Part shown: positions 8,266 through 14,880 of the stretch, piece by piece
How positions within the stretch are numbered: the first letter of the stretch is position 1
Layout: each line of letters starts with the position of its first letter
IMG/VR virus record: IMGVR_UViG_3300033153_013473
Coordinates: 1 to 37,817 of that record
Strand: one strand, 5' to 3'
DNA: 37,817 bases
Origin: a virus
The notes under the pieces: model-generated
Told to the model about the DNA's origin: nothing
The model's input: only the letters and a program-made list of their open reading frames with translations
Database searches by the model: none
Made by a program: the position numbers and the translations under genes

Positions 8266-9914
8266 TACCTAAGCTGATCCATTTCGTCTGGACCGGCCTG
8301 CCTGGACAGCCGGCCCCTCCAATGCCGGGGTGGGCGCAGGCGAACATCGAGGCCTTTCGTGGACTGAATCTCGAATATGACGTGCAAGTCCACGGTGAAG
8401 AGGCGCTGCTGCCGAAGTATCGCGAGCTCTACGGTGCCGCGAGCTCATTTGCCCACACATCGGACCTGCTCCGATACAGCGTCCTTCAGCGCTATGGCGG
8501 CTGGTACTTCGACGTAGACGTATTTCCCTTGCGCCCTGTGCGTGACATCGAATCCGCGTATGCGCTTGACGGTAAGCGGCTTTTTATCACAGAGCAGCAC
8601 GGACAGAAGAACAAGGCTTTGACGCACAACGGGGCCATTCTCGCAGCAGGCGCCGAGTGCGTGACATGGCCCGCGATAGACGAGAGGCTCATGCGGTTGC
8701 GTTCTCCGCTCGGAAGGATCGACACGGGTCCCGGCCTTTTGACGGCCCTCTACAAGGAGCATTCCCGTCTCTTTGAGGTCGGAGCCTGGCCCTGGTTCTA
8801 TCCGGCGAAGATCGGGCAGGCAACGCGACTATATGATCTGGTTCGCGAGCGCGGTCCTCACAAGGCGCGGCACATCGCCCCCACTGGGGGGCAACTCCCT
8901 TTCGTGATGCACCTCTGGGCCAACGAGAAACAAGAACTGCCCCGACATCGCTTGTCGGAAGGGATGGCCACGTATGTGCGGAATACGAAGGCAAGGGGGC
9001 GGATGAAGGGGCTGCAAGTCTGCCTGACCCCGAATGCTTTTCAATGGAACAAGAGCAAGGTCTGCGCGGAGCCGTTCCACGCGATAGCCGAGGGGCTCGC
9101 CAAAATCGGTTGTGACGTGGACGTACACGACTGCGAGAAGGTGACCGATTTGCAGTTCTACGATCTGGTCGTCATCTGGAATGGGCGCCGTGGTCACCAT
9201 AAGCGTGTTGCCGACCTCGCTCGCAAACATTGCATCCCGGCTCTCTACCTTGAGCTGGGCTTCTTCAGCAGGAACACCTACTGGCAAGCTGACACAAAGG
9301 GCATTCTGCACTGGGCTTCCTGGGTGAATGACCTCATGAAGTCAGTACCACCCGAAGGCGAGAAACGCTTCCGGGCCGTCTGGCCGCGTCGCTTGCGGGG
9401 ATTCCATGGGCGTAAAGGTCGTGATGTGCTTGTCCTGGGCCAGGTTGCAGGCGACTCTCAGATGGACGAGAGCGAGATCAAGCTTTCAACGCCGCTGGAG
9501 AAGATAGTGGCGCGATCCCTGCCCGACGGCGTTGAGGCCGTATTTCGACCCCATCCGAAGGCGCAGGTGAAGCGAGTGGCTTACCTGCCACGGTCGGACG
9601 CAGAAACGCTGGAACAGGCCGTTGAGCAGGCGCAGTTCGCGGTGACCATCAACAGCAACGCAGGCAACGAGTGCCTGGCGATGGGCTGCCCCGTGCTTTG
9701 CTTCGGGCCGGCGCTCTATGCAAAGGCAGGTGTGGCAAAGCAGACGACAGTCGCCGGATTTCGGCAGGCCCTCCAGGAGATGCTCGATGGCTGGCATCCG
9801 GAGGCCGAAGACGTGCGCAATTACCTCTACTGGCTGGCTTGCCGCCAGTGGAATCAGGATGAGTTCCGGGAAGGCACGGTGTTGCGCGAGCTGATTCGAA
9901 AGGCAATGACATGA
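8247..9914 (+). CDS. Bifunctional glycosyltransferase: GT32-like plus KpsC/S-like domain
   Basis: A 555-residue protein. Residues 1-240 have the Gly_transf_sug/GT32 signature: IPKLIHFVWTG at the N-terminus and SDLLRYSVLQRYGGWYFDVD with its DXD metal site. Residues about 255-555 resemble capsule polysaccharide/Kdo transferase domains, with RPHPKAQ and SNAGNECLAMGCPVLCFG near the end. Both halves are sugar transferases in known families. The ATG overlaps the end of the preceding methyltransferase-glycosyltransferase gene, and its stop overlaps the following connector gene (ATGA), so the pair is embedded in the morphogenesis operon. Expected products are a chain of two or more sugars; the target is inference only. 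Confidence 0.85.
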   Translation: MGRTLVIPKLIHFVWTGLPGQPAPPMPGWAQANIEAFRGLNLEYDVQVHGEEALLPKYRELYGAASSFAHTSDLLRYSVLQRYGGWYFDVDVFPLRPVRDIESAYALDGKRLFITEQHGQKNKALTHNGAILAAGAECVTWPAIDERLMRLRSPLGRIDTGPGLLTALYKEHSRLFEVGAWPWFYPAKIGQATRLYDLVRERGPHKARHIAPTGGQLPFVMHLWANEKQELPRHRLSEGMATYVRNTKARGRMKGLQVCLTPNAFQWNKSKVCAEPFHAIAEGLAKIGCDVDVHDCEKVTDLQFYDLVVIWNGRRGHHKRVADLARKHCIPALYLELGFFSRNTYWQADTKGILHWASWVNDLMKSVPPEGEKRFRAVWPRRLRGFHGRKGRDVLVLGQVAGDSQMDESEIKLSTPLEKIVARSLPDGVEAVFRPHPKAQVKRVAYLPRSDAETLEQAVEQAQFAVTINSNAGNECLAMGCPVLCFGPALYAKAGVAKQTTVAGFRQALQEMLDGWHPEAEDVRNYLYWLACRQWNQDEFREGTVLRELIRKAMT

Positions 9915-10294
9915 CGGACATGCTACAAGAGGGCATGGCCTGGCTGGCCGCGCAGCGCAAGGCACACATGAGCAAGACCGTGACCTATAAGCGCGGCGAT
10001 TCTTCGGTGCAGATCGCGGCCACACCCGGCAGCACCGTTGCGCGGCTCCCGGACGCTTACGGCATGGAGATTCGCGTTGTCATGCGCGATTACCTGATCA
10101 CGGCGGCGGACCTGGTGCTGGATGGCCAGGCGGTGGAGCCGGAGCCGGGCGACCAGGTCGAGGAGATCATCGGCAGCAAGACGTATGTGCACGAGGTTAC
10201 GAGCCCGGGCGCCGACGAGCCTTGCTGGCGATACTCCGATCCGTACCACAATACGATTCGAGTTCATACGAAGCATGTTGAGACAGTGACATGA
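9911..10294 (+). CDS. Head-tail connector protein (putative)
   Basis: A 127-residue protein beginning MTDMLQEGMAWLAAQRKAHM and containing a beta-rich half with RDYLITAADLVLDGQAVEPE, GDQVEEIIGSKTYVHEV and PCWRYSDPYHNTIRVHTK. This pattern is typical of short conserved phage proteins between capsid and tail genes that resemble lambda FII-type head-tail joiners. The ATGA overlap with the upstream glycosyltransferase shows co-translation. The assignment rests mostly on position. Confidence 0.6.
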   Translation: MTDMLQEGMAWLAAQRKAHMSKTVTYKRGDSSVQIAATPGSTVARLPDAYGMEIRVVMRDYLITAADLVLDGQAVEPEPGDQVEEIIGSKTYVHEVTSPGADEPCWRYSDPYHNTIRVHTKHVETVT

Positions 10295-10467
10295 ACAAGC
10301 AAACGACAAGGCTCTACGCTGCCGCAATCGAGTGCATCGGGATCATGGTCACCAGCGTCGGCATTGGCTGCGAGCTATCCATCGGCGGCGACATTCACCT
10401 GGTGGTGATCACGGTCGGCAGCTGCCTGATCTCGGCTGGCGGTTTGCTCTGGGCGAAAGCAAGGTAA
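10291..10467 (+). CDS. Small two-helix membrane protein
   Basis: A 58-residue protein starting at ATG 10291, overlapping the previous stop (ATGA). It has two hydrophobic stretches, about residues 8-27 and 34-55, separated by a short polar turn, and ends in KAR. Its place in the connector block is odd for a membrane protein. It could be a holin-like or exclusion protein, but nothing specific is recognisable. Confidence 0.6.
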   Translation: MNKQTTRLYAAAIECIGIMVTSVGIGCELSIGGDIHLVVITVGSCLISAGGLLWAKAR

Positions 10468-10474
10468 CCCGGAT

Positions 10475-10903
10475 ATGGCGACTATCGTTGACATAGCGGA
10501 TGCCGTTGTGGATGAGCTCAACGGCGGCACGTTCAGCCAGGCGTTTACGGCTGAGCGCAGCTATCTGCCCCGTTTTGAGCTGCCCGATATGGCTACGCTC
10601 CACGTCACTGTCATCCCGAAATCAATGGAGATCAGCCAGGCAGGCGGCACGCGGGCGAAGGAGCAGTACGATTACCGCGTGGACGTGGCCGTCCAGAAGC
10701 GGGAAGCCGAATTGGATGAACTGGATGCGCTCATGAGCCTGGTCGAGGAGATCGCCGATTACCTGACCGGCCGTGCGCTGGACACGACTCCCGTGGCAAG
10801 CTGGATTGGGACGGAGAACAGCCCCATATACGCGCCGGAGCATATGGGCGAGTTCCGACAGTTCACGAGCGTAATCACCGTTACCTATCGGTGCTGGAGA
10901 TAG
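10475..10903 (+). CDS. Tail terminator / tail completion-like protein
   Basis: A 142-residue protein: helical start MATIVDIADAVVDELNGG, then a beta-rich body (FTAERSYLPRFELPDM, YDYRVDVAVQKR) and a helix DALMSLVEEIADYLTG. The layout and the gene order (after the connector, before a gp10-like protein and the tail tube) match the small alpha/beta tail terminator proteins of siphophages that cap the tail at the neck. Family membership is inferred. Confidence 0.6.
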   Translation: MATIVDIADAVVDELNGGTFSQAFTAERSYLPRFELPDMATLHVTVIPKSMEISQAGGTRAKEQYDYRVDVAVQKREAELDELDALMSLVEEIADYLTGRALDTTPVASWIGTENSPIYAPEHMGEFRQFTSVITVTYRCWR

Positions 10904-10905
10904 CG

Positions 10906-11355
10906 ATGGCAGGCGGAATGTTTGGCATGAGTCTGAGGACGGCAAAAGCCGGCTTTTTCGACCGCCAGAAGGTCATGCGCGCGGTTGAAAAGGCCAGGCG
11001 ACGCGTGCTCAACCACTTCGGCGGATGGGTTCGAACGACGGCCCGCAGGTCAATCCGCAGGCGCAAGGGCTACGCGGCGCCCGGGGAGTCCCCCCATTCG
11101 CACGTCGGGCTGCTGAAGGATTTCATTTTCTATGCTTACGACTTCCGGCAGAGCTCGGTTGTAATTGGCCCGGCGTTGCTTCACCGCCGGACCGGGTACG
11201 GGACGATCACGGTCCCGGAGGTCCTGGAATATGGCGCGGCAGTGCGGCGGAAGGGCAAACGCTGTCTCTACGAGCCGAGGCCCTACATGGGGCCGGCATT
11301 CGAGAAAGCGCAGGAGAAACTGCTGCCGGACATCTGGAGGGATTCTGTCAAATAG
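10906..11355 (+). CDS. HK97 gp10-like neck / tail completion protein
   Basis: A 149-residue basic protein starting at ATG 10906 (GTG 10891 is in frame and overlaps the upstream gene). It has an Arg-rich helix KVMRAVEKARRRVLNHFGGW, the VIGPALLHRRTGYGTITVPEVLEYG segment and a C-terminal RPYMGPAFEKAQEKL, which are typical of the gp10-like phage morphogenesis family acting at the head-tail junction. It lies between the tail terminator and tail tube genes. Confidence 0.7.
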   Translation: MAGGMFGMSLRTAKAGFFDRQKVMRAVEKARRRVLNHFGGWVRTTARRSIRRRKGYAAPGESPHSHVGLLKDFIFYAYDFRQSSVVIGPALLHRRTGYGTITVPEVLEYGAAVRRKGKRCLYEPRPYMGPAFEKAQEKLLPDIWRDSVK

Positions 11356-11367
11356 GAGGAGAAAAGG

Positions 11368-11820
11368 ATGCCGAAACTGGGAAAGGACTGCAAGTTTTAT
11401 TACTCGAGCACAGCGCTTGATGGCAGTGCCAACACCCCCGCGACCGTGGAATGGAATGAGATCGACAACGTGCGCGATCTCACGCTGAATCTCGAAAAGG
11501 GCGAGGCCGATGTCTCCACGCGCGCGGGCGGCTGGAAGCTGACCTTGCCCGCGCTGAAGGACGGGAGCCTCGAGTTCGAGATGATGTGGGATACCAGTGA
11601 TGCCGCATTCACGGCGCTTCAAGAGGCGTGGAACAACGGCACCGAGATCGCGCTGGCGGCGATGGATGGCGACATCGAAAGTGCCGGGTCCGAGGGCCTG
11701 GCCAGCAACTTCAGCGTGATGAGCTTCAATCGCTCGGAGCCACTGGAAGAGGGCGTTACCGTCAGCGTGACCGTGAAGCCCTCCAGCCATCCGGAATGGT
11801 ATACCGTGAGCGGCTCGTAA
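11368..11820 (+). CDS. Major tail tube protein (putative)
   Basis: A 150-residue protein with the features of siphophage tail tube proteins: small, beta-rich, acidic, with KFYYSSTALDG, EWNEIDNVRDLTLNLEKGEADVSTR, AGGWKLTLPALKDGSLEFEM and a final VSVTVKPSSHPEW. The tail chaperone pair follows and the tape measure lies further downstream, the standard order. AGGAGG precedes the start. Confidence 0.8.
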   Translation: MPKLGKDCKFYYSSTALDGSANTPATVEWNEIDNVRDLTLNLEKGEADVSTRAGGWKLTLPALKDGSLEFEMMWDTSDAAFTALQEAWNNGTEIALAAMDGDIESAGSEGLASNFSVMSFNRSEPLEEGVTVSVTVKPSSHPEWYTVSGS

Positions 11821-11837
11821 GAGGCCCGCGCCGCTCA

Positions 11838-11932
11838 AGTACTACTCTGCGAAGTGCCTACTCCGCCGAAGTGACCTTTGGCTACGAAGGCCGGAAGTGA
11901 CTTCGCTACGAAGCACGAGGCGAAGCACGAGC
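11838..11932. repeat. Dispersed hairpin repeat cluster (CTACTCTGCGAAG type)
   Basis: The 126-bp gap after the tail tube gene contains TACTACTCTGCGAAG (11840-11854), GAAG-TGA-CTTC (about 11894-11904) and two tandem copies of CGAAGCACGAGG (11909-11932). The same words recur near 12655, 22889, 23181, 27989 and 29251, mostly at gene ends. They behave like a small REP/MITE-like repeat. Confidence 0.7.
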
Positions 11933-11946
11933 TATGGAGGAGTTAG

Positions 11947-12426
11947 ATGGCTGCATTTACGGATGCTGAGAATCGCACCTGGGTTGTGCAGATCAACGTA
12001 GACGTCATCAAGCGCGTTCGGGCCCTCCTGGACGTAGACCTGCTCGATACGGTCAATGGCCGCCTTTTCGAGCAGCTCGCCGGCGATCCCGTTCTGCTCT
12101 GCGATGTGCTCTACGCGGTGTGCAAGCCACAGGCAGACGAGCACGGCGTGTCCGACGAGGAGTTCGGGAGGGCGATGGTCGGCGATGTGATCGAGCAGGC
12201 GACCGAGGCGCTTCTGGAGGAGCTGGCAAATTTTTTCCCGAGCCGGACGGGCCAGATTCTGAGGCAGGCGCTTCAGAAGATGAAGCATCTCCAGGAGATG
12301 GTACTGGACGCCGCCAGGGCCCGTCTGGAGGGCGGGGAGATCGAAGAGAGGCTCCGGGCCGAGATGCGATCTGGAAGCTTATCTACCAGCTCGCGGCAAT
12401 CGCAGGAGTCGAGCCGGGACGACTGA
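11947..12426 (+). CDS. Tail assembly chaperone (gpG-like, zero frame)
   Basis: A 159-residue acidic, helical protein between tail tube and tape measure, the fixed position of tail assembly chaperones that coat the tape measure during tail building. It ends in a Ser-rich tail (SLSTSSRQSQESSRDD) that overlaps the next reading frame. An in-phase slippery run A AAT TTT TTC at 12228-12237 could send some ribosomes into the -1 frame. AGGAG precedes ATG 11947. Confidence 0.75.
   Translation: MAAFTDAENRTWVVQINVDVIKRVRALLDVDLLDTVNGRLFEQLAGDPVLLCDVLYAVCKPQADEHGVSDEEFGRAMVGDVIEQATEALLEELANFFPSRTGQILRQALQKMKHLQEMVLDAARARLEGGEIEERLRAEMRSGSLSTSSRQSQESSRDD
12228..12237 (+). promoter_or_regulatory. Candidate -1 ribosomal frameshift site
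   Basis: The sequence AAATTTTTTC contains two overlapping heptamers in the correct phase of the upstream gene, A AAT TTT and T TTT TTC. Both fit the X XXY YYZ rule. Slippage here joins the tail chaperone to the -1 frame ending at 12653. Coding character seems to change frame only near 12360, so the exact site is not certain. Confidence 0.5.
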
Positions 12427-12653
12427 CGCTCCGCGAGCTGGTCTGGATGGCGGAGGCCAGGGGCCGGGATGCCTGGCAGCATACGAGCTGCATCCTGGCG
12501 CTGATTGCAAACGTGAACCGGGACCCGAAAAAGACGAGGGCGTTCAGGCCGGACGATTTCAACCCGTTTTCGGGCAGGCGGCGCGGCGTGCCGCTCAGGG
12601 CGGATAACCTGCGGGTTCTGAAGGACCTGTTTACGAAAAGGGGCAGGAAATGA
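12237..12653 (+). CDS. Tail assembly chaperone extension (gpGT-like, -1 frame)
   Basis: This open frame lies -1 relative to the upstream chaperone and has no good start of its own near its conserved part. That part, from about 12363, reads AIWKLIYQLAAIAGVEPGR then TLRELVWMAEARGRDAW and ends with DPKKTRAFRPDDFNPF. Such TLRELxWMAE proteins commonly follow gpG-like genes. Slipping at 12237 would give a 235-residue fusion. Between 12237 and 12360 the frame encodes a low-complexity linker, so a slip closer to 12360, or another start mechanism, remains possible. Confidence 0.65.
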   Translation, partial: PEPDGPDSEAGASEDEASPGDGTGRRQGPSGGRGDRREAPGRDAIWKLIYQLAAIAGVEPGRLTLRELVWMAEARGRDAWQHTSCILALIANVNRDPKKTRAFRPDDFNPFSGRRRGVPLRADNLRVLKDLFTKRGRK

Positions 12654-12850
12654 GGACTACTACTCTGGGAAGCAAGAGTATCCGGCTTTTGCTGCTTGCT
12701 ATGATGCTCTCGTGCCTGGCTGCCTGCACGACGGTGCACGTGCCGCGCTACACGCACGAAAGGGTGATGGCGTTCGGCAGGGGCGATGCAGCCATACGAG
12801 AAACCTTCGTGGAGCATACGGACGAGAAGCCGGCCGACTGGCCGTGGTAA
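12650..12850 (+). CDS. Small lipoprotein
   Basis: A 66-residue protein with a type II signal peptide: basic start, hydrophobic SIRLLLLAMMLSCLAA and lipobox LAAC at about residue 26, then a polar tail. It should be exported and lipid-anchored. The start overlaps the previous stop (ATGA). The 5' end contains a diverged copy of the dispersed CTACTCTG-GAAG repeat. Small lipoproteins next to membrane proteins in phages can be o-spanins, but no spanin motif is recognised. Confidence 0.65.
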   Translation: MRTTTLGSKSIRLLLLAMMLSCLAACTTVHVPRYTHERVMAFGRGDAAIRETFVEHTDEKPADWPW

Positions 12851-12855
12851 CAGAC

Positions 12856-12992
12856 GCACCGCAGAGACACAGAGACACAGAGGAAGACAAGCCCATGGGC
12901 GAAAGACAGCAAAACGAGCGAACGCCATATGGTTCTTTCCCCGGATCCTATTCTGTCGTTCTCCTTGCCCTCTGTGCCTCTGTGGTGAACTT
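12856..12992. repeat. Inverted-repeat element (CACAGAGRCACAGAG type)
   Basis: The left arm CACCGCAGAGACACAGAG (from 12858) faces a right arm whose reverse complement is CACCACAGAGGCACAGAG (about 12967-12986), with two mismatches over 18 bp. About 85 bp lie between them. This sequence type is widespread as an intergenic repeat in environmental bacterial genomes. Single copies occur at 29407-29423 and, degenerate, at 13604-13619. The right arm is inside the next coding region. Confidence 0.65.
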
Positions 12993-13260
12993 CTGCAGTG
13001 GTTGTGGTGGCTTGCCCGACCAGCACGGCTCCTCCATTGGCGATGTGGCGGGGGACGTGAGCCAGCAGATAGAGCAGGTGAGCGGCCTGGAGCCAGCAAC
13101 GATAGCGAAGCTGGCTGTCTGCGGCGGCGCCTGGATCATCGGGCTGGCGCTGATCGGCTGGCTGCTTCCGAACCCCAGGAGCTGGTGGCTCAGGGGGCTC
13201 TTCATCGGGCTGATATTGTTTTCATTTGTCGGTGTACCATTCATTTTGCTCGGAGGATAG
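12895..13260 (+). CDS. Exported/membrane protein with C-terminal hairpin of two TM helices
   Basis: A 121-residue protein from ATG 12895. A hydrophobic stretch near residues 20-36 (SVVLLALCASVVNFCSGCGG) could be a signal or lipoprotein signal. A soluble stretch follows (GDVAGDVSQQIEQVSGLEP). Two TM helices lie at about 66-86 and 95-116. The first 30 or so codons lie within the CACAGAGG-type inverted repeat, so the repeat seems to supply the ribosome site and signal-like region. It belongs to a run of small membrane proteins that could form a lysis module; the function is unproven. Confidence 0.6.
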   Translation: MGERQQNERTPYGSFPGSYSVVLLALCASVVNFCSGCGGLPDQHGSSIGDVAGDVSQQIEQVSGLEPATIAKLAVCGGAWIIGLALIGWLLPNPRSWWLRGLFIGLILFSFVGVPFILLGG

Positions 13261-13264
13261 AACC

Positions 13265-13366
13265 ATGGGTTGGGGAATTGTGATCGGCATTCTGCTGGGC
13301 ATAGCGATCTCCGGCGGGATCCTGCTCGGCATCTACAAGCTCAAGCAGCATGGCGGCTCCATATGA
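13265..13366 (+). CDS. Very small single-helix membrane protein
   Basis: A 33-residue protein, MGWGIVIGILLGIAISGGIL followed by LGIYKLKQHGGSI, with one TM helix and a short basic tail. GGAGG at about 13253 gives a good ribosome site 8 nt from the ATG. Its placement behind the two-TM protein and lipoprotein supports a membrane cassette. Confidence 0.6.
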   Translation: MGWGIVIGILLGIAISGGILLGIYKLKQHGGSI

Positions 13367-13499
13367 GAGCACTGGCCGGCTGCGCCGGACCGAACGGGCG
13401 AGGCGATCCGGTGAACTCGAACGAGGCGAGCATAGAAATCTCGGCGGCCCCGATGCCGCCGAGTGGTTTGAGGATTTCGGTTACATAGGAGCCTCCTAA
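13350..13499 (+). CDS. Small hypothetical protein
   Basis: A 49-residue frame overlapping the end of the small membrane gene by 17 bp and ending one base before the next start. It is Arg/Glu-rich and ends GPDAAEWFEDFGYIGAS. The alternative frame from ATG 13363 reads less like a protein. No function is recognised. Confidence 0.5.
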   Translation: MAAPYESTGRLRRTERARRSGELERGEHRNLGGPDAAEWFEDFGYIGAS

Positions 13500-14879
13500 G
13501 TGTACTACTACCTGGGCCCATGGCGATGGGTTGAGGATGAGGGCGGCTGTTGGGCCGCGCCAGAGGGAACTGTCGGCCTGGTAGACTTGCGCCCTTACGG
13601 CGGCACCACGGAGCCACAGGGATTCTTTGCCACGGATCGTAAACTTGGCAGCGACTATGATTTGGTGGGTACAGAACTTGATGGTATTCTATCCGCTGCT
13701 CAAAAAGGGGCTTGGAAGACGCTTCTACACCTGGATAGTTTATCCGCCAACAACGTGCTGGATGCCTTGTGGGAGGTTCTCACATTTCGAGCTGACCCTG
13801 AAGGCAACCTGCGGGCGAAGCCTCTGATTCCCACTGTGCGCGGTGACCTCGAACTCTGGCTTGGCGGCCATTCACTGGTGAGATCATGGCGCTTCCAAGG
13901 CCAATCCGATCCTGCGTGGCCGAACATTCAGAAAGTTATCCAGAATGACTATCGGCGCATCCGTGAGTTCGCTTTATCCGAAGCGGCGGCGTTGCGAGCA
14001 ATTCCAACAAACCCGAAAGAGCTTGCTGGCAAAGCTAATCGTCTGCGGTGGAGCCGGATTTACAGGTCTGCCCGGCGTAAGGGTATCACTTTTGACAAAG
14101 CCCGTGAGGCGGTAGCAGATTACCAGGAGAAACTCCACCGGCGTGTGCTTGGTGGCTTGGAACGGAAATATCGCACCATTGCAGGGCGAGAGTTTATACC
14201 TGACGATTTGCCAGATGAAGAATCAACACGGCCTGAGACGACTATCACTGAATCTTTCAATAAAGAGGATAGTGGCACACTCGGCCCAGACCTTACCTGG
14301 ACTGAGTATTGTCCCTCGGACAGTACCTGGCGCGTTTTGGACAATCAAGCAAATTACCACGAGGGTCCAAGCCATGACGCATGTTACGGCACAGCACGTG
14401 CCGAAAATGACCTAAGCAGTAATGATCATTACAGCGAACTTAGTGCTATCGTAGTTCAGTCTGGAAACAGCTACCAGCCAGGAGCAATTGGCCCAGCAGT
14501 CCGCTTCGACAGTTCAATAGAAACGTGTTACATTGGCAGGTTGTGGCAACATGACAATGATAGTGAACGATTCAAACAAATATACAAGCTCATATCTGGA
14601 GCATATACTCAGTTAGCGAGCTCGGATTATACTTTTAATCTGCCTCATACTCTGAGAACGCAAATTGATGGCACTACACTCAAATTGTTTATAGATACAG
14701 CAGAAGAAATCTCGCTGACAGATACTGCGATTTCTGGAGGCGTTCGTACAGGTATACATGGACGCGAGCACGGCTGGAGCACAGGCCCACGTGGCGATGA
14801 CTTCGAGGCAGCCGATTTGGAGATAGGCCTTTCGATTCCGGTTGCGATGCAGCATTACAGAAATTTGAGGATGGCATGA
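13500..14879 (+). CDS. Virion tail protein with lectin-like C-terminal region
   Basis: A 459-residue protein starting at GTG 13500 with AGGAGCC just upstream. The N-terminus MYYYLGPWRWVEDEGGCWA and GTVGLVDLRP is a conserved opening seen in tail proteins of environmental phages. Residues 160-240 are basic and helical. From about residue 255 (ITESFNKEDSGTLGPDLTWT) to the end it looks like a beta-sandwich of the concanavalin/LamG type, with a fold-typical LYPPHTLR-like stretch, FNLPHTLRTQIDGTTLKLFID. A role in binding a surface glycan is likely. The DNA is more AT-rich between about 14200 and 14880 than its neighbours, suggesting domain exchange. Confidence 0.65.
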   Translation: MYYYLGPWRWVEDEGGCWAAPEGTVGLVDLRPYGGTTEPQGFFATDRKLGSDYDLVGTELDGILSAAQKGAWKTLLHLDSLSANNVLDALWEVLTFRADPEGNLRAKPLIPTVRGDLELWLGGHSLVRSWRFQGQSDPAWPNIQKVIQNDYRRIREFALSEAAALRAIPTNPKELAGKANRLRWSRIYRSARRKGITFDKAREAVADYQEKLHRRVLGGLERKYRTIAGREFIPDDLPDEESTRPETTITESFNKEDSGTLGPDLTWTEYCPSDSTWRVLDNQANYHEGPSHDACYGTARAENDLSSNDHYSELSAIVVQSGNSYQPGAIGPAVRFDSSIETCYIGRLWQHDNDSERFKQIYKLISGAYTQLASSDYTFNLPHTLRTQIDGTTLKLFIDTAEEISLTDTAISGGVRTGIHGREHGWSTGPRGDDFEAADLEIGLSIPVAMQHYRNLRMA

Positions 14880-14880
14880 A

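Noticed and set aside
11838-11932. CRISPR array in the repeated CGAAGCACGAG region
   Set aside because: Repeats are only about 11-15 bp, unevenly spaced and scattered over the genome, with no unique spacers or cas genes.
12120-12236. Independent start of the second tail chaperone at 12120
   Set aside because: This part of the frame runs against a clearly coding zero frame and lacks a ribosome site; frameshifting from the upstream gene explains it better.
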